From JAJDAT01 sp964344185 (GTDB taxonomy: Bacteria > Nitrospinota > Nitrospinia > Nitrospinales > JAJDAT01): a stretch of DNA of 64,000 nt. Of the stretch, positions 17,184-26,483 are shown one piece after another. The stretch spans positions 40,228-104,227 of the forward strand of contig CAYFMN010000011.1 of assembly GCA_964344185.1 (NCBI GenBank), read 5' to 3'. The notes under the pieces were generated by a model. The model saw only the letters and a program-made list of their open reading frames with translations, made no database searches and had not been told where the DNA came from. Within the stretch, counting starts at the first letter, position 1; every line of letters starts with the position of its first letter. Both the position numbers and the translations under genes were made by a program.

Positions 17184-17254
17184 CTCTTTGATCTTCCAAA
17201 GCGTTAAGATATTTTGAAGCGAATTTTAAAAGACTCGACAATCAAAACCAAACC
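17184..17254 (-). pseudogene. Decayed 5' fragment of alkC
   Basis: This stretch matches 28235-28300 inside alkC in the same orientation: CTTTG.TC.TCCAAAGCG, then A.ATTTTGAAGCG.ATTTTAAA. It corresponds roughly to codons 25-45 and has at least one small indel, so it cannot be translated in one frame. The remaining ~130 bp up to cheY show no gene. Confidence 0.5.
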
Positions 17255-17389
17255 AATCCAATCCTAAAAAAAACTTCCTTTTCCTTTGAAGGTTTAAGTG
17301 GTTTTGGCAATAAAGCCTTATCTATTCTGGGAGATTTGGTAATGATGATATTATTGGTTAAAACTATGTAAACTCTAAAGGAGATAAAG

Positions 17390-17785
17390 TTATTTGAGTC
17401 CTAAGATTGAATTGACCTTGTCTTTAAAAGTAAGGGTATCGTTAGATTTGATGATATAGTTTTTTACCCCGGCTTTTGCGGCTTTTAGAACTTCATCTTT
17501 GGAATTCGCGGAAGTCAGTAGCAAAAAAGGAATAGATTTGAGGAGGTCGTTAGTTTTTACGGAATTGAATAGCTCTAATCCGTCCATTTCGGGCATGTTC
17601 CAGTCCGACACTATGAGGTCTATAGACTGGATAAATAAGATTTGGAGGGCCTGTTGTCCGTTATCGGCTGTTAATATTTTATTGATACCCATTTCTTTTA
17701 GAGCTCTTGATAAAACAACTTTTGGAATTTTGTCGTCGTCCACTAAAAGAACCCGTAAATCTTCTAACTTATTATCCAAGCTCAT
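17390..17785 (-). CDS. cheY: CheY-like single-domain response regulator
   Basis: A 131-residue receiver domain. The acidic pair DDD (~16-18), the phosphoacceptor Asp in VSDWNMPEMDG (~62), the Thr/Ser in LLLTSAN (~92) and the switch Lys in NYIIKS (~114) are all present. As CheY it would carry the signal from CheA to the flagellar or pilus motor. ATG 17785 is preferred to the in-frame TTG at 17812. It lies downstream of mcp on the same strand, probably co-transcribed. Confidence 0.8.
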   Translation of the reverse strand: MSLDNKLEDLRVLLVDDDKIPKVVLSRALKEMGINKILTADNGQQALQILFIQSIDLIVSDWNMPEMDGLELFNSVKTNDLLKSIPFLLLTSANSKDEVLKAAKAGVKNYIIKSNDTLTFKDKVNSILGLK

Positions 17786-17859
17786 AGGATTTAACCTGAC
17801 TTTTCTGTTCAATTTAAGTTTTTAGATGAGAAAGAATTTCTCATTTATTTTGATTTTAT

Positions 17860-18325
17860 TTATTCGATCATACTTTTCAATTTTTGCGAAGAGACGGCTA
17901 AAACTTGAATTCCGTCTTTGGTTTGACCAATCCCTTGTATGTTTTCTTGCGCTCCGCTATTGATTTCCTTCATAGCGTTATAAACTTGTTCAATCGCGTT
18001 TGATTGTTGTTTCGCGTTTAATGAAATTTGTTGCGTGTTGCTATAAATAGATTCTACGGAAGCGTCGACTTCGTTAAACACTTCGGAAATTAAATTAGCG
18101 AACTGGGTTCCTTCGTTTACGGTTTTTATTCCTTGATCGGTTACCATAACCGTTGAGTCTGTAGCCGCTTGTATTTCTTGTACCAGCAAATTTATTTTTT
18201 CTGCGGAAACTTTACTTTGATTTGCAAGTTTTCTTATCTCGGAAGCGACAACTCCAAAGCCCAAACCATGTTCTCCAGCGCGAGCCGCTTCAACCGCAGC
18301 GTTTAACGCTAATAGGTTTGTCTGG
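17860..18325 (-). pseudogene. C-terminal signalling part of a frameshifted chemoreceptor
   Basis: Read from about 18325, this frame gives the conserved hairpin tip of chemoreceptors (QTNLLALNAAVEAARAGEHG) and then VVASEIRKLA and the return coiled coil to residue SMIE. It is the direct continuation of the upstream piece but in another frame. Between ELV and QTN the family has five residues; here only four nucleotides remain, so about 11 bp appear deleted. The first ATG available, at 18264, misses the tip that contacts CheA and CheW. Confidence 0.75.
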
Positions 18326-19657
18326 TGATACCAACTCGGTAATATTGCTAATTTGATTGGTTTGATCGCTTAGTCGAGTAATTTGAGCGGCAATGGAATC
18401 GACTTTGTCTTTCATGCTGGCCATACCTTCAATAGATTTTTCCACCGTTTCTCGACCGGCGGTTACCTTTTCCATGGCTAAGTTGGTTGCCGAGGCTGCA
18501 ACATCTGCTTGTTCGTTGGATTGTCGGGCAGAGGAATCTAGCTCGTCCATGGTTGTCGTTATTTCATTGACAGCAGTCGCTTGTTGAGAAAGAGATCGCT
18601 CATTTTGTTCCAGGGTGGCTACAATCTGATTTGAAACGGAAGAAATATTTGCCGTAGCTTCCGAAATCGGTCCGACAATAGACTTAACAAGAAGAAAAAC
18701 GCTGATTATTCCGCCAAGAAAAAGAATTGCCAGGATCGTATATTCCTGATTAATCATTCTCTCAATTTTTTGTCGAGAATTGTTTGAGAGCTCTTTTACT
18801 ATAACGTCTATACTTTCTAGAAGATCTTGGTTGTTTTGAGAAATTCTATCTTTGGAGTCATCGGTTAAAGGAATTAAATTAAAAATAGATCCGGCTTGAT
18901 TGGCAAATTCATCCCAATGGTCTCTAAAGATCTCAATTTTTTGTCTTACGTTTTCATCTCTTACTTTTTTCAGGTTTAATTCGGGAGCTCCGTTTAATAG
19001 ACCCTCAATAATTTTATTTTGTAGTTCTATATATTGCTTTCCTTCGTCCATAGATTCAGCGTTTCGAAATCGATGGAATTGAAAAACTGCTTTAGAAACC
19101 CTTTGAGTATTGGAGCGAAGTCTTCCAGCCGTGGAAACGGTTTTTACGTCCATTATTCTCCCTAGAAGGCTTACTAATCGATTGGATTCGTTCAATAAGG
19201 GAATATTGTTGGAAGTGATATAGTCTAAACCTTCCTGGATATTGGGCGCATAATTTACGACCAAATCTAGGTCTTCGGAAAAAACTTTCCATTTGTCTTC
19301 GGCAGTCTTAATTTTAAATAAGACTTGAGGTGTTTGTGCTCCGGGTAAATTTAATTCAGGATCTCCCACTTTCAAACCGTTTAATATCTTATCGAATTGG
19401 GATTGAATCTGTTTGATTTCATCGATTTTAGAGAGGTCGCCGAGTTGCAATTCCATTATGGATTTGGTCAATTTTTGGGTAAGCATTCGTTGCTTACCGG
19501 CTAAATTAATTACTCGCGCGTCTCCCTTTTGTTTTTCAAGCGAGATTGCCGTGTAAATTACAATGCCGATAACAGCCAGAAAAAGGAAAATAGAAAGGAG
19601 ATATAGCTTTACCGGAACTGAGAAAAATGCGGTTTGCTTAGTATCGGGAAGCGCCAT
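18290..19657 (-). CDS. Chemoreceptor (PilJ-type sensor), truncated by frameshift
   Basis: A 455-residue N-terminal part of a methyl-accepting chemotaxis protein. It has a membrane helix (~12-32), two PilJ-type sensor units marked by NLAGKQRMLTQKL (~52-64) and a second four-helix segment, a second membrane helix (~305-327), and the start of the signalling coiled coil up to NITELV. It then leaves the frame near 18326 and stops at 18290 after a short false tail. A functional receptor would need the C-terminal piece at 17860-18325. The neighbours are the che genes it would signal to. A frameshift in the assembly cannot be excluded. Confidence 0.8.
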   Translation of the reverse strand: MALPDTKQTAFFSVPVKLYLLSIFLFLAVIGIVIYTAISLEKQKGDARVINLAGKQRMLTQKLTKSIMELQLGDLSKIDEIKQIQSQFDKILNGLKVGDPELNLPGAQTPQVLFKIKTAEDKWKVFSEDLDLVVNYAPNIQEGLDYITSNNIPLLNESNRLVSLLGRIMDVKTVSTAGRLRSNTQRVSKAVFQFHRFRNAESMDEGKQYIELQNKIIEGLLNGAPELNLKKVRDENVRQKIEIFRDHWDEFANQAGSIFNLIPLTDDSKDRISQNNQDLLESIDVIVKELSNNSRQKIERMINQEYTILAILFLGGIISVFLLVKSIVGPISEATANISSVSNQIVATLEQNERSLSQQATAVNEITTTMDELDSSARQSNEQADVAASATNLAMEKVTAGRETVEKSIEGMASMKDKVDSIAAQITRLSDQTNQISNITELVSPDKPISVKRCG

Positions 19658-19892
19658 GGTTTAAATCCTTATCTGATGAAAATATTCTTACAATTAGAAT
19701 AATCGAGTATTTTTTTTAGGGTTTATTTGGAAATAAAAGTTTTATGAAATAATTTGGCTAATCCGGCCTTTATTTATTTATACTTTAAATGTTATCCTGT
19801 GTGTGGTCAACTCATTAATATTAAATTTGAGAATCGTGTTCTTATATTAGATAAACACCTTATTTTATTTGAGCTTTGCTAGTTTGACATTT

Positions 19893-19963
19893 AAAAAACC
19901 AAATGGCAAGATTGTATTACGGTTAAAGTCGAATAAATTATGACCTTCCATATTTGGTTTTTT
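19893..19963. repeat. 12-bp inverted repeat upstream of cheR
   Basis: AAAAAACCAAAT (19893-19904) and ATTTGGTTTTTT (19952-19963) are perfect reverse complements with a 47-nt spacer in the 347-bp divergent region between mcp and cheR. The right arm ends in a T run, so it could be a weak terminator or a regulatory hairpin. No other gene or repeat is visible in this intergenic region. Confidence 0.4.
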
Positions 19964-20004
19964 AGCTTTTAGGTTATTGTTGCATAATTTTTGTAGGCCA
20001 AATA

Positions 20005-21418
20005 ATGAATCATAGATCTAAAGAGCTAATAAATATCATTGCGGAAAAAACGGGTTTAAATATCAAAGAGATTGATATTTCAAAGATTGAAAAAGCCGTA
20101 CACGCCCGCATAAAGGAACTTAAACTCACATCCGAATATCAATACTGGAATTTGTTAAGTTCCTCCTCAACCGAAGCTCAAGAGGAATGGAAAAATTTAA
20201 TTCCTTATTTAACGACTGGCGAGAGCTTCTTTTTTCGCGATAAAGGTCAGATCTCCATCCTTGAAAAAAATATATTGCCCGATTTAATCGGTAAGAAAAG
20301 AACTCAAAAGACTCTTAGAATTTGGAGCGCGGGTTGTTCTACGGGAGAAGAGCCATACACATTAGCAATGATGTTGGACCGGCTTATCCCGAACTTGGGC
20401 GATTGGAAGATTTATATCTTAGCGACAGATATGACAGAAACCGCACTTAATAAAGCCAGGAGAGGTTTGTACTCAAACTGGTCTTTTCGGGAAATCGACC
20501 AAAATATAAAAAATCAATATTTTGAAAAAAAGAGAAATGGAAATTGGCAAGTTATTGAGAGAATCAGAGATAAAGTAACCTTTAAACTAGGGAATCTTAT
20601 CTTGGATAATTTCCCATCAATCATTGCAGACATCCATAGTATGGACCTCATTGTTTGCCGCAACGTCTTTATTTATCACAAAAGAGAATCAGTATTCAAC
20701 GTTGTGCAAAAGTTTTCCAAAACCTTAGTCGACGACGGTTATTTGTTGGTTGGGCATTCGGAATTATACGGTCATAGTTTTGATAATTTGAAAGCCGTTT
20801 CCCTAAAAGAAGGAGTCTATTATCAAAAATTGCAGGCAAATAAGGAGAATAACAAACCTGCTATTATAGATTTGCAAAATGGTTCAACGAATAAAGTAAA
20901 TATTGAAATTTCTAGGACCCGTGAAATAAATAAAAAAACTTCTAGGAGTCCAACCGCTAAATTGAATAAAACGAAATTTAAGAAACCAACTTCTGATGAG
21001 AGTAAGCTTAATAAAAGAGGCGGTCAAAGTTTTGAGGAGACTTTTACAAAGGCGCAGTCGTACGCAAACAAATGCGATTATGAGCAAGCACAATTCTATT
21101 TTAAGCAAGCCGAGGAGTTATATCCTTTTTCAACTAAATTATTTTATTATTGGGCTCATTTAGAGCTAAGCCAAGAAAATTTAGAATATGCNNNNNNNNN
21201 NGAAAACATATTTACAAAAAGCGATTTATATAGATCCTTCTTTCATTCCGGCTTATTTTGATCTGGTAAATATTTATAAAATGGACAATGATACAACGAG
21301 AGCGGATAAAATGAAGCAAACAACTTTGAAGCTATTAAAAGATATGCGGCAAAACGATACTATAGAATTATTAAAAAATGCCACTGCCTCAGAGTTGATT
21401 GAATATTTAGAAAGTTAA
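20005..21418 (+). CDS. cheR: CheR methyltransferase with C-terminal TPR, interrupted by a gap
   Basis: CheR transfers methyl groups from S-adenosylmethionine to receptor glutamates. The N-terminal helical domain (~1-75) leads into the SAM-binding domain with TTGESFFFRD (~71-80), RIWSAGCSTGEEPYT (~110-124), ILATDMTETAL (~147) and VCRNVFIYH (~218). A basic linker and TPR-like repeats follow (from ~350). Ten Ns (21192-21201) interrupt the TPR part; the frame changes across them, so the gap length is not real, and the second piece continues with TPR sequence to the stop at 21418. CheR-TPR fusions occur in several bacterial chemosensory systems. It is the first gene of the plus-strand che operon. 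Confidence 0.85.
21192..21201. other. Assembly gap (10 N)
   Basis: A run of ten N inside cheR. Reading frames do not match across it, so it is a placeholder for an unknown length of sequence. Confidence 0.95.
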
Positions 21419-21447
21419 TAAAGAGCTAACAGTCCTAGGGATAATCA

Positions 21448-22503
21448 ATGTCAAACGATACGCGTTTTTTAAAAAGTTGGGATAATTTGCCCTTCGTAAT
21501 ATTTAGTTTTCGAAACGCATATTACGCTGTAAACGCAGAATTTGTAGAAAGTATAGTTTCATTACCGGAACTTTCTTCTCTGGATGAGGCTCCCAATTAT
21601 TTTGTGGGGGTTTTTAATCTGCGCGGAAAAGTATTGCCTGTTATGGATCTTGATAAAAGGTTCGGATACGCTAGCCGTCCTTACTCTTTGACGGATAGCG
21701 TTGTCGTTGTCGAATATGGCGAAGAAAAAATTGGAATTGTGGTGAATGAGATTCACGATCTACAAAAAATTTCTGTTGATTTGATCGAAAACTCTTCTTC
21801 AACCGAAAGTCAAAGGAACTCAAACCCAAGCGTTATTGCCGGCCAAATAAAAGCCGACGACCGAATTATAACTTTGTTAGACCATGCGAAGCTTGTCCAG
21901 CATTCGATCGGCAATGATGATATGTCGATGGAAACGTCGATGAATTCAGATAAGCAGCGTCAAGTTTTTGGAGAATTAATAAATACGGAGGACGCGGAGA
22001 TTTTTCACAAAAGGGCTTTAGAATTAATGCCTGCTGGGGAAAAAAGCGATTTAAAAGGCCAGCAAGATTATGCGATTTTTTCCCTGTCTGGAGAGTTATT
22101 TGCAATCGATATAAGTTTGGTCAAAGAGTTTTCCGAGATTACCAAAATTTTTCCAGCTCCATGTTGTCCAAACTTTATTTTAGGAGATATTAATTTAAGA
22201 GGGGATATTTTAACTCTTATAGATGTACGTAGCTTTTTGAATTTGTCCGATACGAATGCGATTGAAGGTAAAAAAGTTGTGGTTATTCAAAAAAGAGATT
22301 TAATTATAGGTATCCAGGTAGACGAAGTTTTAGACGTAATGAAGATCGGTATGGATAAAGTTTTACCTCCGCCAGGCGGCTCTAAAAAACCAAAAGAAGA
22401 GTTTATAGAAGGAGTTTTCCCTTACAAGGAAGATATGATAGGCGTTATAGATCTTTTAAGGCTTCTTAATTCGGATAGTTTGATTGTGAATGAAGAAGTT
22501 TGA
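21448..22503 (+). CDS. Double CheW-domain coupling protein
   Basis: A 351-residue protein with two CheW-like domains (residues ~8-150 and ~205-345). Each contains the typical FxxGxxNLRGxxLPVxDL-type strand (GVFNLRGKVLPVMDL near 55, GDINLRGDILTLIDV near 248). A linker of ~50 residues separates them. CheW links receptors to CheA in the signalling array; a double version could bridge two partners. It lies 29 bp after cheR and 35 bp before cheA on the same strand. Confidence 0.8.
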   Translation: MSNDTRFLKSWDNLPFVIFSFRNAYYAVNAEFVESIVSLPELSSLDEAPNYFVGVFNLRGKVLPVMDLDKRFGYASRPYSLTDSVVVVEYGEEKIGIVVNEIHDLQKISVDLIENSSSTESQRNSNPSVIAGQIKADDRIITLLDHAKLVQHSIGNDDMSMETSMNSDKQRQVFGELINTEDAEIFHKRALELMPAGEKSDLKGQQDYAIFSLSGELFAIDISLVKEFSEITKIFPAPCCPNFILGDINLRGDILTLIDVRSFLNLSDTNAIEGKKVVVIQKRDLIIGIQVDEVLDVMKIGMDKVLPPPGGSKKPKEEFIEGVFPYKEDMIGVIDLLRLLNSDSLIVNEEV

Positions 22504-22538
22504 CCCAATAAAGTTTAGCAAGTAAAAGAGAAGATAGA

Positions 22539-23486
22539 ATGATTGAAGACGACGAGCTTCGAGAACTTTTTAAATTAGAAAGCGAAGACCATTTGCAGGA
22601 AATTACCGAAGGATTGCTTGCGCTTGAAAAACAACCCGACGACGCTAAAGCCTTGGATATGGTTTATCGAAAAGCGCATATCATTAAAGGTTCCGCCGTC
22701 ATGGTAGGCGAAGAGAAGATTGTTAAAATCGCTCATTTGATGGAAGAGTATCTAGCGTCTGTGAAAGACGGCAGAGCAAAATTCACTACAAAAAAGTTCG
22801 ATTTGATTTATGAAGGACTCGACGCCATCCGTCCATTAGTTCAAGAGGCGATTTATGGAACTCCAGCCAATATAGATTTAGGGGAAGTATTGTCCCGCCT
22901 CCAGTTTGGAGCCGAAGACGATTCGGATTCTGAATTAGTTTCCTCTGAAAGCGAAATTGAAGAACAAACGAACAATAAAGATGTTCAGGTTAAAGGTGAA
23001 ATAATTGAAGACGACGAACTTAGAGAGCTTTTTAAATTAGAGAGCGAAGATCATTTACAAGATATTACCGAAGGATTGCTTAAGCTTGAAAAGCAACCGG
23101 ACGATGTTGACGCCTTGGATTTGGTTTACCGAAAAGCGCATATCATTAAAGGCTCCGCCGTAATGGTTGGCAAAGAAAATATCGTTAAAATCGCTCATTT
23201 GATAGAGGAATACCTGGCCTCGGTAAAAACCGGTAATTCAAAATTTACTTCAAAACAGTTCGATCTAATTTATGAGGGTTTAGACGCAATTCGTCCTTTG
23301 GTTAAAGAGGCGATTTATGGAACTCCGCCAAATGTAGATATGGATTTGGTTTTGTCGCGTCTCCAATTTGGCGTTGACGAAGCTTCAGACTCAGAAACTG
23401 TTTCTGCAAGCGCTTTGGAAAACGAGCCCGGAATAAAAAATGAAGAAGCCGACGAATCGATTAAACCCATTCGAAAAAAGAAATAA
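22539..23486 (+). CDS. cheA: CheA N-terminal part: two HPt domains (zero frame)
   Basis: A 315-residue protein with two histidine phosphotransfer domains that are close copies of each other (residues ~1-125 and ~156-280, period about 462 bp). Each has the phosphorylated His in RKAHIIKGSAVMVG (H47 and H201). Alone it cannot act as a kinase, since the dimerisation and ATPase domains are encoded next in the -1 frame. The zero frame stops at 23484-23486, six bases after an A AAA AAG heptamer. If ribosomes slip there, the product is a normal CheA with two HPt domains. If not, this is a free phosphotransfer protein. Confidence 0.8.
   Translation: MIEDDELRELFKLESEDHLQEITEGLLALEKQPDDAKALDMVYRKAHIIKGSAVMVGEEKIVKIAHLMEEYLASVKDGRAKFTTKKFDLIYEGLDAIRPLVQEAIYGTPANIDLGEVLSRLQFGAEDDSDSELVSSESEIEEQTNNKDVQVKGEIIEDDELRELFKLESEDHLQDITEGLLKLEKQPDDVDALDLVYRKAHIIKGSAVMVGKENIVKIAHLIEEYLASVKTGNSKFTSKQFDLIYEGLDAIRPLVKEAIYGTPPNVDMDLVLSRLQFGVDEASDSETVSASALENEPGIKNEEADESIKPIRKKK
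23474..23480 (+). promoter_or_regulatory. Candidate -1 ribosomal frameshift site in cheA
   Basis: A_AAA_AAG is in the zero frame of the HPt gene (codons CGA AAA AAG AAA TAA), the same heptamer and phase as the programmed site of Escherichia coli dnaX. After a -1 slip the next codons read GAA ATA AAA ACC GAA and stay open into the CheA kinase domain. Only a weak downstream CTCTAGAG palindrome and no clear upstream Shine-Dalgarno stimulator are seen. A one-base deletion or sequencing error in the A run would look the same. Confidence 0.45.
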
Positions 23487-23533
23487 AAACCGAAAAACAA
23501 ATCTCTAGAGCCTTAGACGCCGCAAATAAAATT

Positions 23534-25342
23534 TTGCACGAGGAACCAGAAACCAACGTTGCGGTCTCTTCAGCGAAAAAATATGTTATCGAAACGGTGC
23601 GGGTCGATACCAGCATGTTGGACGATCTTGTCACTCAAACGGGAGAACTCACCGTCACTAAGTTAAAAATGGATAAGCGGTTTGAAGAATTTGAAGAGAT
23701 GTTGTTTTTGTTGGATGAATGGAAAAGAAAATCTTCCCATCATAAACGGATTTTTGAAGAGTTAGAAAGAAATGTCGCAAAAAAAGAACACGGTAAAACC
23801 GAAGACCTGAGGCAAATAAAAGCTATCTGGGAAGAAGAAAGCGAATTGTTCGATAAAATTTCAGACTATTTGGAAAAATTTAAAAATAACGGTTACGAAG
23901 ATAATACGCGGTTAGAGTTTATCTCCAAAAACCTCGACGCAGGAATCCGTAAAATACGATTGGTGCAACTTTCCACTATATTCAATTTGTTTCCTAGAAA
24001 CGTGCGCGATTTGGCGAGACAAACCGGAAAAGAAGTTGAGTTAGTCATTGAAGGTGGAGAAACTACGGCGGACAAACGAATTGTGGAAGAAATCAAAGAT
24101 CCATTAATTCATATTATTAGAAACTCAGTCGATCATGGAATAGAATCCCCGGAAGAACGGCAAAACGCTGGCAAGCCCTCGCTGGGCATGATAGAGTTAA
24201 AAGCGTATCAAACCGCTACTTCGATTATCATTGAAGTGTCGGACAACGGGCGCGGGCTCGATATTGAATCTATAAAAAAGACCGCTATCAAGCGAAAAGT
24301 TTGTACCCCTGAAGCGTTAGAGAAGATGAGCGTCAATCAAATTCAAGAGCTCATCTTCACGCCTGCGTTCTCAACCAGCAGCATTGTTACGGAGATCTCA
24401 GGCCGCGGCGTCGGTATGGATATCGTCAAAAATACGGTCGAAAATTTAAAAGGAAAAATAAAGCTGGATTCCACGCCGGGAATGGGTTGTACTTTCCAGT
24501 TGTCGCTGCCATTTACTTTAGCGACGATTAAATCGCTCATAGCCGTTGTCGATGGAGTTAGTTATGCCATTCCATCCGATTTTATATCCGCAATGCTAAC
24601 GGTAAAAAAAGAAGATATTTTTCCTCTTGAAGGCCGACAAACGATCAACTTTAACGATAAGCCTTTGTCGGTCGCTTATTTATTCGATCTCTTAGAATTA
24701 AAAGGAGGATGCAATAAAGAGACAGACGATATGCCTTGCATCGTCATTTCTTCTGGAGGCAGTTCGGTGGGGCTTTTTGTCGATTCGTTATTAGGAGATC
24801 AAGAAATAGTTTTGAAACCTCAGTGTAAAATATTAAAACGCGTTCGCAATACCTCCGGAGCCGCTATATTGGGCACTGGAGATGTGTGTAAAGTTTTAAA
24901 CCCGTCGGACTTAATTAAGTCTGTCGGCAAGCAAACCTGGCAGTTCGATTTGCCGTTGCAAGCGGAACCAGATACGAAGAAGAAACGGTTGCTTTTAGCG
25001 GAGGATAGTTTGACCGTTCGCGCTCAGGAAAAGAAAATTCTTGAAAAAGCGGGTTACGAGGTTATCGCTGCTGTGGATGGTTTAGACGCGTTTAATAAAC
25101 TTAAAATGCATAAATTTGACGGCGTTGTTTCCGATGTCGAAATGCCTAATATGAGCGGGCTTGCTTTAGCCGAAAGCATCCGGAAAAGTAAAGAGTACGC
25201 CGACCTTCCTATTGTTCTGGTGACTTCGCTGGCCAAAGACGAGGATAAAGCGAGGGGAGTCAAAGCAGGCGCCAACGCTTACATCACAAAAGATTCTTTT
25301 GATCAAAAAGTCCTTTTGGAAGTTTTGGATAATTTAATATAG
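23534..25342 (+). CDS. cheA: CheA kinase core with C-terminal receiver domain
   Basis: A 602-residue frame carrying the CheA dimerisation region (from VIETVRVDTSMLDDLV), a histidine-kinase ATPase domain (N-box HIIRNSVDHGIE ~195, G1 SDNGRGLD ~240, G2 GRGVGMDIVK ~295), a CheW-like domain (~340-470) and a receiver domain with phosphoacceptor Asp in VSDVEMPNMSG (~535). The first start-like codon is TTG 23534, without a ribosome binding site. The frame is open upstream to the slippery heptamer at 23474-23480, so it is better seen as the -1 continuation of the HPt gene. It ends on TAG at 25340-25342, immediately before the cheB ATG. Confidence 0.85.
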   Translation: MHEEPETNVAVSSAKKYVIETVRVDTSMLDDLVTQTGELTVTKLKMDKRFEEFEEMLFLLDEWKRKSSHHKRIFEELERNVAKKEHGKTEDLRQIKAIWEEESELFDKISDYLEKFKNNGYEDNTRLEFISKNLDAGIRKIRLVQLSTIFNLFPRNVRDLARQTGKEVELVIEGGETTADKRIVEEIKDPLIHIIRNSVDHGIESPEERQNAGKPSLGMIELKAYQTATSIIIEVSDNGRGLDIESIKKTAIKRKVCTPEALEKMSVNQIQELIFTPAFSTSSIVTEISGRGVGMDIVKNTVENLKGKIKLDSTPGMGCTFQLSLPFTLATIKSLIAVVDGVSYAIPSDFISAMLTVKKEDIFPLEGRQTINFNDKPLSVAYLFDLLELKGGCNKETDDMPCIVISSGGSSVGLFVDSLLGDQEIVLKPQCKILKRVRNTSGAAILGTGDVCKVLNPSDLIKSVGKQTWQFDLPLQAEPDTKKKRLLLAEDSLTVRAQEKKILEKAGYEVIAAVDGLDAFNKLKMHKFDGVVSDVEMPNMSGLALAESIRKSKEYADLPIVLVTSLAKDEDKARGVKAGANAYITKDSFDQKVLLEVLDNLI

Positions 25343-26380
25343 ATGCTTGCGATTAAACTGCTTCTTGTGGACGATTCTCCGTTGGCGATCCATGCCTTGA
25401 AGAAGATCTTTGCTCAAAGCGAAGAGATTACCGTGGTAGGTACGGCCTCTAACGGTAAAGAAGCCTTAGACCTCATACCTAAATTAAACCCAGACGTTAT
25501 TTGCACCGATTTTTATATGCCGGTTATGAATGGATTAGAGCTTACCAAAGAAATTATGGAGAAATGGTCTAAACCGATACTTATTTTGAGCGCTTTTGCA
25601 AGTAAAGACGAAGATCTTATTTTCAAAGTTGTCAATGCGGGCGCTATCGAAGTTTTTCCGAAATCAAATCAAACCGACGCGGAAAAGAATAAGACCTATT
25701 CCAGAGATTTGATTAATAAAATTAAAATTTTGGCGGGAGTCGTCCCGATTAAAAAACGAAAAAAATCTCAGATCCCAAAGCAACCTGTGAAATCGGTTCC
25801 GGTAGAGCGCAGGAAAGGGGTAAGAATATTAGCGGTGGGGGCTTCAACAGGCGGTCCTAACGTTTTAGAAGCCATTTTCGCAAAGTTGCCAGAAAATTTT
25901 TCAATACCTATCGTTTGCGCTCAACATATAGGGAATGAGTTTTTGGATAACTTTATTAATTGGTTAAATACCCTGTGTTATTTAAATGTGCGTTTCGCTC
26001 CCGATAGAGAATCTCCTTTGCCAGGCAATATTTATTTTCCAAAAAAAGGACATCAATTAGAGATCGATGAAAATGGCAAGTTTCGGCATTTGCCCGAAAA
26101 AAAAGAACACACGAATTGTCCTTCCGTTGATATATTACTTTCATCGGTTGCAAAATATTATGGCAATTCTTGCGTAGGAGTTCTTTTGACGGGAATTGGA
26201 AACGATGGAGCCAAAGGCATGGCCGAGATCGTGGAAAAAGGAGGGATGACAATCGCTCAAAACGAAGCGACTTGCACCGTGTTTGGGATGCCAAAAGAAG
26301 CGATCGCCATCGCCAAGATTCAGCATGTATTATCGCCCGAGCAAATCCACACTAAGTTTTTGTCGCTGGGAAATCAATAA
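25343..26380 (+). CDS. cheB: CheB response regulator methylesterase
   Basis: A 345-residue CheB. The receiver domain (~1-125) has DD at ~10-11 and the phosphoacceptor Asp in CTDFYMPVMNG (~55). The methylesterase domain (~155-345) has the triad Ser in GASTGG (~167), His in CAQHIG (~194) and Asp in LTGIGNDG (~287). It demethylates receptors during adaptation when phosphorylated by CheA. Its ATG directly follows the cheA stop, so it ends the che operon. The next gene-like sequence is an oleB remnant. Confidence 0.9.
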   Translation: MLAIKLLLVDDSPLAIHALKKIFAQSEEITVVGTASNGKEALDLIPKLNPDVICTDFYMPVMNGLELTKEIMEKWSKPILILSAFASKDEDLIFKVVNAGAIEVFPKSNQTDAEKNKTYSRDLINKIKILAGVVPIKKRKKSQIPKQPVKSVPVERRKGVRILAVGASTGGPNVLEAIFAKLPENFSIPIVCAQHIGNEFLDNFINWLNTLCYLNVRFAPDRESPLPGNIYFPKKGHQLEIDENGKFRHLPEKKEHTNCPSVDILLSSVAKYYGNSCVGVLLTGIGNDGAKGMAEIVEKGGMTIAQNEATCTVFGMPKEAIAIAKIQHVLSPEQIHTKFLSLGNQ

Positions 26381-26483
26381 ATCTATTATAAGCAGCTCCG
26401 CTAAGATAGCTTTTGGCGACTATGTTGATTCTGTGCGGTCTTGCGGTTAATAACTTTTTCGTTAGCGCCTTTACCGCTCACTT

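Noticed and set aside
19884..19912. TTGACA before cheR as a promoter
   Set aside because: No acceptable -10 box lies 16-18 bp downstream. The sequence is better described as part of the inverted repeat region.
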